NCBI RefSeq assembly: GCF_021462225.1
Contig: NC_061801.1
Location: forward strand, 8,862,125-8,926,124
DNA: 64,000 nt
Direction of reading: 5' to 3'
Origin: Girardinichthys multiradiatus
Lineage: Eukaryota; Chordata; Actinopteri; Cyprinodontiformes; Goodeidae
Shown here: piece by piece, positions 39,501-51,500 of the stretch
How the letters are laid out: every line of letters starts with the position of its first letter
Position numbering within the stretch: the stretch's first letter is position 1
The notes under the pieces: generated by a model
The model's database searches: none
Seen by the model: the letters and a program-made list of their open reading frames with translations, nothing else
What the model was told of the DNA's origin: nothing
Program-made: the position numbers and the translations under genes

Positions 39501-42500
39501 AATATCACCTCCGTTTTTAATAATTGTCATAATCTCCAGAGATTCTTAACTTCTTACCAGACTCGACAGCTGCTGCTCCAAAGATGTCCTTTCTTGTAGC
39601 ACAGACTGAAGCTCTTTCTGTTTTCTTTCCAGGTCGACGCTCAGCTCACTTATCTGTTGAGATATACCAGTATTGGGCCATAATTACATCCTATGACAGT
39701 ACCATTAACGGTCATATATAATTTTTGATGTTTACATTAAGACCTGACACCAGAGCTGTAAGATATATGAATGACATCAACACTTCTAGCTTTACCACCC
39801 ATGTTCGCTGGCTACTATGTCTAACCAGCAAACGATGTTGTGTTCAAGGTTTAGCTGCAGCCAAGCTCAACACAGCAGCAGTGCTGCTAATTCTCTTGTC
39901 CACAAACCTTTTTCTCCTGAGACTGAACCTTGGCCTTGAGGCTGCTGATCTGCTGCTGCGACAGAGACACAGCATCCTCTTTCTGCTGGGAAGCCCGGAG
40001 CCTGAGCTGGAGGTCCGCCACCTCCCTCTCCAGCTCCATGATCCTGGAGCGCTCAGACACCGTGGCCACCTGAAGCATAAACAGGACAAAGGCGGCATGA
40101 GGGCGCACAGGGTGCCCGACTGAGGAGATTAAAAGTAAGACCTTATGGTTTTATGCTGAGGTGTAAAACCTTCAAATGATTCAATTAAAAAAGGCTCAAT
40201 TTGTCTGTCAAATAAAAGCCATGAAAAATCTACAGTGAAGCATTAATACTCCTTGAATAGTTTTAGACTTTTTCAAGTTGCCATGTTACAACCACAGACT
40301 TCATATATTATTCCTGTCTTATTGGGGGATTTTATGTGACCAATCAACACAAATTAGTGAAGACCACCAGTGTGTAATTTAATCCCAGTATAAATCCAGC
40401 TGTGCTGTGAAGGTCTCAGAGGTTAATTAGAGAACATTAGAGAACAAACAGCTTAATGAAGACCAAGGAACAAGCTGACAGGTCAGGGAGAAGGTCATGG
40501 GTTTGTTCATCTCAAAGCCTGTAATATTGGCTGTCCATCTGAACTAACAACCTGGCAAGGGGAGATTAATAGGAGAAGCAGCAAAGATGCTTATTGTGAT
40601 TCTGGAGGAGTTGCATAGATCCACACCTCAGGTGGCACCACCATCATGTTTCTTTCTGGAGAAGCATGATGGTGGAGGTGGAAGATGGATACAGCAATGT
40701 AGTAGGAAGTTTTCTTGTGGGCTATAAGACTTGAGACTAGGGTGGAGGTTTGTCTTTCAGCGGAACAAACGACCCTAAACCTACAGCCAGAGCTACTATT
40801 GGTTCAGATCATATTCATATATTAGAATGGCCCAGTCAAAGTCCAGACCTAAATCCAATTGCGAATCTGGGGCAAGACGTTCATGTTCACAGATGCTCTT
40901 CACTCAATCTGGTATTTTTTGCAAGAATGGTCATAACATTTAAGACTATGGATGTGCAAAGCTGGTAGAGACATACCCAAAAATGCATAATTACAACAAA
41001 ATATGGTTCTACAAAATATTTACTCAGAGGGCCTGAATACAAATGCATGCCACACTTTTCAGATTTTTATTTGTAAAAAGAATGAAAACCATGTATCATT
41101 TTCCTTCTTCTTGACAATGATACACTTCTTTGTGTATCATATTATATGCCAATAAAATACAGGTCCTTCTCAAAAAATTAGCATATTGTGATAAAGTTCA
41201 TTATTTTCCATAATGTCATAATGAAAATTTAACATGCATATATTTTAGATTCATGGCACACTAACTGAAATATTTCAGGTCTTTTATTTTCTTAATACGG
41301 ATGATTTTGGCATACAGCTCATGAAAACCCAAAATTCCTATCTCACAAAATTAGCATATCATTAAAAGGGTCTCTAAACGAGCTATGAACCTAATCATCT
41401 GAATCAACGAGTTAACTCTAAACACCTGCAAAAGATTCCTGGGGCCTTTAAAACTCCCAGCCTGGTTCATCACTCAAAACCCCAATCATGGGTAAGACTG
41501 CCGACCTGACTGCTGTCCAGAAGGCCACTATTGACACCCTCAAGCAAGAGGGTAAGACACAGAAAGACATTTCTGAACGAATAGGCTGTTCCCAGAGTGC
41601 TGTATCAAGGCACCTCAGTGGGAAGTCTGTGGGAAGGAAAAAGTGTGGCAGAAAACGCTGCACAATGAGAAGAGGTGACCGGACCCTGAGGAAGATTGTG
41701 GAGAAGGGCCGATTCCAAACCTTGGGGGACCTGCGGAAGCAGTGGACTGAGTCTGGAGTAGAAACATCCAGAGCCACCGTGCACAGGCGTGTGCAGGAAA
41801 TGGGCTACAGGTGCCGCATTCCCCAGACCTGGGCTACAGAGAAGCAGCACTGGACTGTTGCTCAGTGGTCCAAAGTACTTTTTTCAGATGAAAGCAAATT
41901 CTGCATGTCATTCGGAAATCAAGGTGCCAGAGTCTGGAGGAAGACTGGGGAGAAGGAAATGCCAAAATGCCAGATGTTCAGTGTCAAGTACCCACAGTCA
42001 GTGATGGTCTGGGGTGCCGTGTCAGCTGCTGGTGTTGGTCCACTGTGTTTTATCAAGGGCAGGGTCAATGCAGCTAGCTATCAGGAGATTTTGGAGCACT
42101 TCATGCTTCCATCTGCAGAAAAGCTTTATGGAGATGAAGATTTCATTTTTCAGCACGACCTGGCGCCTGCTCACAGTGCCAAAACCACTGGTAAATGGTT
42201 TACTGACCATGGTATCACTGTGCTCAATTGGCCTGCCAACTCTCCTGACCTGAACCCCATAGAGAATCTGTGGGATATTGTGAAGAGAACGTTGAGAGAC
42301 TCAAGACCCAACACTCTGGATGAGCTAAAGGCCGCTATCGAAGCATCCTGGGCCTCCATAAGACCTCAGCAGTGCCACAGGCTGATTGCCTCCATGCCAC
42401 GCCGCATTGAAGCAGTCATTTCCGCAAAAGGATTCCCGACCAAGTATTGAGTGCATAACTGTACATGATTATTTGAAGGTTGACGTTTTTTGTATTAAAA

Positions 42501-45500
42501 ACACTTTTCTTTTATTGGTCGGATGAAATATGCTAATTTTGTGAGATAGGAATTTTGGGTTTTCATGAGCTGTATGCCAAAATCATCCGTATTAAGACAA
42601 TAAAAGACCTGAAATATTTCAGTTAGTGTGCAATGAATCTAAAATATATGAATGTTAAATTTTCATCATTACATTATGGAAAATAATGAACTTTATCACA
42701 ATATGCTAATTTTTTGAGAAGGACCTGTACATTATAATTTGTGATTTTAAAATGACAACATATGAAAAAGCATAGCTGTCAATGCTTTGGCGAGGCACTG
42801 TATGTGAATTAATTTCTGTCCCCCACCTGTGTAAGTCCACCTGTTCATCCAGCCCTATTACACCCAGCTGCTGTTTCACAAATGTTTATTTTTTCCAAGC
42901 AAAGTCAATGAGCAACTATAAAGTTATGAAGAGATCCAGCATATATGTGTAGATGCCTTTCTCTAGCAACAAGAGCAGCTAAAAAATATCAAAATGTTTG
43001 AACTTCTTTGAATTTTGTTGTCGTTTCATGTTTCAATGTGGAAAGTCTTAGAAATAATGATTTCAGTGTATGTAAACAGCCGAACCATTGTATTTAAATT
43101 GACATATGATAAAGAAATCAAAAAGGATTTAAGAGCTTGTAAAACCATCTTTAACTTTAAAGTTATTTTCTGACTGACTTTATCGGTATCTCTTCTTTGC
43201 AGCATCACTTTAATTCAATAAACTGTGTGTTTTATATATATATATATTCAGCCATTTTACTTTAGAGCTGAGGTTTTGTTTGAGATCATTATCCTCTTGA
43301 TGAGACAGTTTTGCCCAAGCTTCAGCTGTCAGACAGATGGGCTCACATTTTACTCTGGAATATTCAAAGGACTCAATGTTAGACTCAATGATTGGATGGA
43401 ATCCAGGTCCAGTGGCTGCAAAACAAGCCCAAATGATCAGCCTTCTTTTTAGAGAGAAGAGCATTTTTTATGGCAATCCTTCCAAACAAACCATATTTGT
43501 ACCCTGGAGAGTCTGAAGTAGAACTCTAGAGCAGCATTATTTCTGAACATTGTCTGATCTTGAGAGTAAATCAACTAGGATGTGAATTCGTGACAAGACT
43601 GTCATCTCTCTTAAATGTTTTCCAAATGTGAAAGATCTTTCTCACTCTACAATGACAGATGTCAAGTAGTTTGCGAATGGCCATAACATATTTCTGTCGG
43701 ATGGGCAATTCAAAGAAATTACTGACCTCTTTCCTTCTTGGCATTGGGTCAAAGTAACCTATACAGTCAGTATAACCTGCAGATGATTAATTTATTAAGT
43801 GCCCTAATTAGAAGTACCTGGCTGCCATTTACATTCTTAAATTATAGGGTGTACTTAGTTTATCACACAGCTTTTCAATTTTGGCTTTATTTTTATTTAA
43901 CAAATAATAACAGTGTTGTGTCTGTTTTGTCTTTTGTACCCTTCACTTTAGCTTTAAATAACTTTAGAATCTGGTGAACACCAGATCGTATTAAGAACCT
44001 GAATGTCTGAGTTTGGACCCTTGCAGACCACGATGAGGAGAGACCGGTCCTGGGGGAAAATGAATGTACTTTTAATAAACACATGGATAAGACGGGCAGC
44101 ATTCTGCACAGTGTTGGAAAGACGTCAGGAAGTACAGGCATCAGTGGAATACTGCTAGGATTTTTTCATGTACTATTTTTAATAAAGTTTACTAAATGTA
44201 TTAAATATACAGAAGGAAAAAAAGTGAATTAAGACAGGATGTACAAATTTTCTTTTGTATTGAGCCTCTTGATTTTAGAAATCTTAGTTTCAGCTTATCA
44301 CCCCACAGATTATGTTCCTGATCTAAACATTTCAACTCTGTTTAAAAATCTTGCTCTTTTTACAAAAAGTTACAGACTTGACATAAAACAAAATAACAAA
44401 GACGACCTGCAGTCTAAAAAAAACATTCTAAATTTAGTTTTTAGTTTTAAACATATAGAAGATGAATAGAACCAAAAAGAAGTTGAGAAAAATCAACCAC
44501 AGTTACTTGTTTTTCAGAATGAAATACTACCTTGATCAGAGAACCCATAGGTGAGTAGGGACAGGTTAAAGTTCAAAGCATAAAGAATGTCTTCTACATT
44601 TATCTTAAAGCCACCAGGTCCCATGCAGTTTTTTTCTGCTTTTTAAAATTTCAATAAAATTTGAACTTTTATTTCACACATGCAACATGACATCACCTCT
44701 TCTTCTCATATAAATAATTAAACACTCCTCATGGCAGGTGGGCTAGACAAATATTTGATCACTGTTCTTATATCTTCTTATATTATAGTTCCATCAAAGG
44801 ATTTGGAATCAGCAGGTCAAATTTTTACAAAAACAGGAACAATTTTCCCATCTGTGCATCTCTATACATTGTTTGGATCTTTTTGGATCAACTGGTTAAA
44901 ATAAGATGATTATGGAAAATCCAAGCAAATAGAACATAAAGATAACAAACTTATGTTTTTATGTGGGATTTGCTGGCAAGAAGAAAATGTTACCAGCCAT
45001 ATTTTTGGCTGATTTTGCAAAGGTATCTCCAAACAATATCAGCTAAACTCATGCACACATGCATATTGTTCAGATAAACCTGGGTTGTAAGAGAAGCTAC
45101 ATGCAGATGAGTTGTTAATGTCTCTATGCCACAGCGGTGGACAATTTCCATAGGGCCTCAACACTGCAGTGCTTTTAATATACACTGTGTATCATTAATA
45201 AACCTAGTGGGAAAAGACCGTGACTCAGCCCCGGTGTGGGACTGCAAGTGCCAGCATTACCCTAGTGTCCTCTAAATCCCTCTGGAGTTTTTCAGCTTTG
45301 GTCTTTTCAAAAAGCAGGCTCTGCTCAAGCTCCTTTATGTGGGCATGCTCCAGCCTGGTCTGCGTCTGTTAGTAAGAAAGAGCAGGAAGAGAAGGAGAAC
45401 AAACACCAATGCAGCACTGACATGCCAGCTTTGTGCAACGCACAGAAAGTATGATTTAAAAAGAAGAGCAGTGAGTGAAACAGAAGAATTCACAGAAGGT

Positions 45501-48500
45501 TGGCAGCATTTTGACTTCTGATATGTTCTCAGTTAAAGTGACTTATCTGCTCATTTATATTATCTTCTCTTGCACTTAGCATAGGAACCCAACTAATTTA
45601 GGCACTAATTAATGTCTACTGTAAAAATGAATGCAAACAGCACAAGCACAGCTGAAGATGAAGGCAAACAAGAATGGTGAAGATAAAAACTTCCACAAAC
45701 AAGCATGTTAATGAACAGATAATGGGTGGATGATGCCATCACTGAAAGATGAAAGATGGTAGAGACATTTGAGAAGAAGAGTAACCCAACCCCTGGATGA
45801 ATAAATAAAAGGGAGAATAAATGATGAGTCTGAACAGGACAGAATATGTAGGATCCAAAGAGTGCAAGAAAAGGAAAAACTTCAGTCTTACTCATTATTT
45901 AAAGGAAAATGGAAAGCAACTTCAGTGTTACTTGATCTGGAGATCCACTAAAATAGTATTTTAGAGCTCACTAACACAGAAAGTGTTAAAAGTGTGATGT
46001 ATTGTCACACTCTGGTGTGCGGAGAATTTATTTTAAGGAGGTATACCTCGAGGTCTCCTTTGGTGATGCATGCCTCCTCTACACGAAACTGCAGGTCCTC
46101 CACTTTCCTGTCAAAAAATTACAAAACCATTAAAAAAAAAGTAAAACTTGAAAAAGAATGATCTAAACAACCTTTAACAGAAAAAATATTTTAACGCTTG
46201 TTTTCATGAGTAAATTACATGGTTCAAAACCTTTTCTCTATTTTTTTAATTTAATTTCCAATATTGTTTTCTTTTGTACCAATGTTCTCTTCCAACCCAG
46301 ATTAAACTGGAATATAAATTGTGACCAAACTATATTTAATGTAGACTGAACTTTAATTGAACTTTATTTTTACTGTAAAGCCCTCTGAGGATACATTTCT
46401 TGTGAAGTAGTGATTTTTAAATAAAACTAAAATCTAACTGAATCACAGACACACTAGATAAGTCTTTAGAATTACTTGGGCAAGTTAAAGAGTAACGATA
46501 TTTTAATCACAGAAAACACTGAGAAAAGAGCTTCACTTTGATGAGTTTGGTAAACTGAGTACTTTGTTGCTGCTTCTGTGGATTTAACATTGTACATAAA
46601 CAGCCATAGTCGAGTGAGGCAGAAGGAAGGGCTCACCTCTTCTCCTCCTCTAATTGGTTGAGCAGCTCCACTTTGTCTCGATCAGCTGCCTCCACCAGAG
46701 AACGCAACTGATCCAGCTTGGCCTCCATCTCCAGTGCATACTGTAAAATACACAATAAGCAGGAGTCTATGGCATGACGAACGCCAAAAACTGTACAGAA
46801 CAGTCTGAGAGACCACAGTCAATCAACATTGGGAAAAAAAAAAACAACTCCAAATTCATCAACTGGGACTCCTCAAGATTTTGTACTCAGTCCACTGCTG
46901 TTCACTCTTTTAACACAGGACTGTAGATCCAAAAATGAGAAAAATCGGATCCTTATATTTGTGGATGATTCCACGGTAATGGAACTCATTTATTGCAATG
47001 ACAAATCAGTGTATATGGTAGAAGTCAAACTGCTACAGGGGTTGGACAATGAAACTGAAACACCTGGTTTTAGACCACAATAATTTATTAGTATGGTGTA
47101 GGGCCTCCTTTTGCGGCCAATACAGCGTCAATTCGTCTTGGGAATGACATATACAAGTCCTGCACAGTGGTCAGAGGGATTTTAAGCCATTCTTCTTGCA
47201 GGATAGTGGCCAGGTCACTACGTGATACTGGTGGAGGAAAACGTTTCCTGACTCGCTCCTCCAAAACACCCCAAAGTGGCTCAATAATATTTAGATCTGG
47301 TGAGTGTGCCGGCCATGGGAGATGTTCAACTTCACTTTCATGTTCATCAAACCAATCTTTCACCAGTCTTGCTGTGTGTATTGGTGCATTGTCATCCTGA
47401 TACACGGCACCACCTTCAGGATACAATGTTTGAACCATTGGATGCACATGGTCCTCAAGAATGGTTCGGTAGTCCTTGGCAGTGACGCACCCATCTAGCA
47501 CAAGTATTGGGCCAAGGGAATGCCATGACATGGCAGCCCAAATCATCACTGAGCCGCCCCCATGCTTCACTCTGGGCATGCAACAGTCTGGGTGGTACGC
47601 TTCTTTGGGGCTTCTCCACACCGTAACTCTCCCGGATGTGGGGAAAACAGTAAAGGTGGACTCATCAGAGAACAATACATGTTTCACATTGTCCACAGCC
47701 CAAGATTTGCACTCCTTGCACCATTGAAACCGACGTTTGGCATTGGCATGAGTGATCAAAGGTTTGGCTATAGCAGCCCGGCCGTGTATATTGACCCTGT
47801 GGAGCTCCAGACGGACAGTTCTGGTGGAAACAGGAGAGTTGAGGTGCACATTTAATTCTGCCGTGATTTGGGCAGCCGTGGTTTTATGTTTTTTGGAGAC
47901 AATCCGGGTTAGCATCCGAACATCCCTTTCTGACAGCTTCCTCTTGCGTCCACAGTTAATCTTGTTGGATGTGGTTCGTCCTTCTTGGTGGTATGCTGAC
48001 ATTACCCTGGATACCGTGGCTCTTGATACATCACAAAGACTTGCTGTCTTGGTCACAGATGCGCCAGCAAGACGTGCACCAACAATTTGTCCTCTTTTGA
48101 ACTCTGGTATGTCACCCATAATGTTGTGTGCATTTCAATATTTTGAGCAAAACTGTGCTCTTACCCTGCTAATTGAACCTTCACACTCTGCTCTTACTGG
48201 TGCAATGTGCAATCAATGAAGACTGGCTACCAGGCTGGTCCAATTTAGCCATGAAACCTCCCACACTAAAATGACAAGTGTTTCAGTTTCATTGTCCAAC
48301 CCCTGTATATCCCCGGTGCAAGAGGCAACAACCTGGTGCTTAATGTGAACAAAACAAAGGAGATGATCATAAGCTCCTAGAGCTCACAACCTAAGCAAAC
48401 ACCCTCCAGCACCAGCAGATATGCACTAAAGAGAGTGGATAGTAACTCGAAGTACACCTCTCTGATGACCTCACCTGGTTGAGGAACATCACTAGGATCA

Positions 48501-51500
48501 TGAAATTGATCGGAAACAAACCTCCCTCTCTCTTAACATCCTGGTGTTATTTTACCAAACTGTGGTTTTGTTTAGCTGGTGCATAATGGCAGACAAGAAC
48601 GGCCCTGGAGAGGATAGTGAGGGGAGGAGAGTCTGTTTTCTCTGTCCATAATCTGTTTCAGAGCCGCTTTCTGAATAATTTTAGCTACCTCTCATGAAGG
48701 TTTTATACTGCTGATATCAGGCACCAGTATCATCCAAAGCAAAACCACCTGCACTTTATATTATTGCACGTTTCATATCATACCAGTTTTGTTATTATCC
48801 CATCTTGTTTGGTTGTATGCTATGTACGGTAATTACGAATCAGCATTTGAAATAAAACAAATGCTTGTAGGAGCAGTCAGGACCAGGGGGGTGGGGGGTA
48901 TACAGTTTTTCAGCTATCAGACATCCGGTCATTTTACTGTTAACTGTTGCTGAAAACTTGAATACACTATACCAAAAAGTCAAATGTGGCCTTAGTTAAG
49001 ACTGAAGAACAAGCAACTTTATATTTGAAGCTGTTAGAAAATTGAGATTATGTTTAGTTTATATTGAATCAAAGAATTAGATATTGAAGAGATTTTATTT
49101 TAAACCTGAGTTCTACTTAAGAGTTTTTACATGTGAAAGTCTACATTTCAGTTTGTCGTGAAGTATTCATAGCCCTTGAACTTTACCACATTTTGTCACA
49201 TTATAATCAATAATTTAGACTTCTAATGGCAATTAGTTCGAATAGACTAGATTTAGACGTAAAAGGGACTGAATACAAATGCACAGCACACAAAAGTTTG
49301 AAACCGGTTTAATTTTCCTTCTTCACAATTATGGTTTACTTGTGTTGGTCTGTGACATAAATCCCAATACAATACAATAAGGTTTTGTGGTTTTAAAATG
49401 AAAAAATGTAAGGGTTAGAAAACCTTTACAAGGCCCCGTGTTTAACCTGAGATAAAATTAAATGCAGTTGGACTAAGATCTTTATTTTTGTGCTTTCGCT
49501 AATTAAAATAATTAAGGGTTCGATATTTTCTTTGTAATAAAAATTAAAAACTCATTTTATTCAGTGTTTTTTCTTAAAGCAGAGAAGGAAGCTAATGTAA
49601 AAATATAAATTGCATTTAAAATGTGGACATTTTATACAGAGTTTATCGTTCTAAAACTTTGCTCAGGACAATTTTTCCCATGCAGCCATCTTTGATTCAT
49701 GTTCATTATTTACATATAACACTTCTGGAAACAAAATGGATGCTTGCTTGTTTTTGTAACCCCTGGTTAACTCCTTTATTACCAAGCATAGTACACAAGC
49801 AAGGGCCAACATTGGAGCTAGTTGTTTCAGTGAAAATACTCTAGACAAGTGTTTAAATTGCAGTAATACTCTAAAGAGGTGGAAATTCTTTTAATTATCT
49901 GCAGAAGACTCACCTGATCCCGCCCTTTACTCAGCATAACCAGCTCCTGTTGCACCTCTCCTGCACGGCTGGTTGCTTTGGCGACCTCACACCTCTCTAT
50001 GTCCCTCTCTGCCAGCAGCTGTTCAATGTGCTGCTGCTTCTCCTTCAGAGCCTCCTGCAGCGCAGTGGTGCTCGAAATCTTGCGAGCGTAGCGCGCAGAT
50101 GTTTCTGTCAGCTGCAAAACAATGCAAACGCAATTTACTCTGTGTGTTGGTAAAAGTTTGCAAGGTCAACAGGATGGGGAAAGTAGGCTTTTTTGGTAAA
50201 TATTACAATATAAAGTCAATCTTGGTACTATCGATACTCTTAGGGGAAAGAACTTTTGCACAGGCCCAATTAAAACCATTGCTCGGTGCACTTGTTTGCA
50301 AGTTCCAACTAGAAACAGGTCTTGATTAATTTTTTGAGTTAAACAGATAACATCTTTAGTTTTTTTTGAAGAGCCAAATCAGTTCCTATAAACCGATCCA
50401 AACATTCAGGTGTGACACATGTTTGAGCTACAGTTATGCATCAGGTTTATGATTCAGTTCAATATCTGTGTAAATTTTACCAGCCCTGCCCGGCTGGGTT
50501 TGCCACTGATCGAGGACGTGGCAGAGCTGAGGGAACTGATGGAGGAAGCACTCGGACTCTTCTTGAGAGTGGACTTCCTCCGGGAACTCTTCGCTTTGGT
50601 GGGTGTGGTGCAGGGGAAGCCGATCGGTGTCACCTTGTGGACGGGAGCAAACAGGCCGTACCTGGGCAAGCACTGGAAGTATCTGGGAGGAAAATAAGTT
50701 GCACCCAACTGTCAGACTCCTGTTGGTTAAGATACACTGTAGAAACTGCTGTGTGATGTTTGATTTTGTTTTATGTTTCATTTGTGAGAAGACAGAAGCA
50801 GATAGAAGCAGTCTGTTGGCAACCCTTGTAAAGATGTGTAAAAAGCCTTTAAATATAATTATATTTTAATGCAGCACTATATTACTGAAAATGTAAGAAG
50901 AATCCAACCTTTAATTTGAGCATATTTATCCACTGGGGGGGAAAATCCCATGTTAAGAAATATTTTGTTTTTACCTAAAATTACTGGGGAAACGATTATT
51001 GGTACCTCTTCCCAGTTCTTTGGTGCTGAAAGCATTACAGCAAATTATCTCCCAGTCCCATTACATCAAAGAGAAGGCAAGTCCAAAGAAAAACAGTTTA
51101 AATGGATAAATAGCATTACAGGCCAGATTAAAAGCTTACTGGTAAACTGTACAGATGTTAGTTAACAGGTTAAAGTGTGCTGAAAAATGTAATTAATTAG
51201 GATAAACTCCAGCTCTAATGAACTTTGTATAACAGTCACTGAATGATTTACCAGATACGCTAAGTCATATGTAGATACAAAGTTTCCAGGAATCAGTGAT
51301 CTTCACCTGGTCCCAGCTACAGCTCCATCATTCTTGCCCAGAGGTTCATCCAGCTCCACGCCACACCACTCCCCCTTAGCGAAGTCTGTTTCTCCAAGAA
51401 ACCGCACCACTCCTGCCTTTGTACCACCAACCTGTGCATGGAAGTTGTTTGTTTATTATTGAAATTACTTTTAGAACCAAATTATACAAATGTACGCTGC

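Larger units (their letters stand above)
40240..42802 (+). pseudogene. old Tc1 relic carrying a younger Tc1 insert
   Basis: The left end is at about 40245 (tgttacaaccacagac) and the degenerate coding part spans 40370-41000 (ESGA-type motifs ruined; SQSPDLNPI still readable near 40835). The right terminal repeat is split by the element 41160-42727 and resumes to ggcgaggcactgta at 42802. The outer element is long inactive. Confidence 0.8.
40070..45260 (-). other. clip1 intron 9
   Basis: About 5.2 kb. It holds the nested Tc1 pair (40240-42802) and a possible DNA-transposon remnant (43255-43740). The last 1.4 kb before exon 9 is AT-rich without visible features. It contains no coiled-coil exon on the minus strand. 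Confidence 0.55.
46830..48870 (+). pseudogene. non-LTR reverse-transcriptase relic, split by a Tc1 insertion
   Basis: The left part (46830-47035) reads [20 protein letters not shown] and [14 protein letters not shown], an RT catalytic region with FVDD in place of FADD. The right part (48306 on) continues [15 protein letters not shown], the next RT block. A long degenerate tail follows to about 48870. The Tc1 at 47036-48305 sits between them. It lies in clip1 intron 6. Not functional. Confidence 0.8.

Noticed and set aside
39725..40123. A 132-codon plus-strand frame opposite clip1 exon 10
   Set aside because: It is the antisense shadow of a conserved exon and has no motif of its own.
48308..48870. 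A functional reverse transcriptase
   Set aside because: Only one or two motifs survive on each side of the Tc1 insert and stops follow at once.
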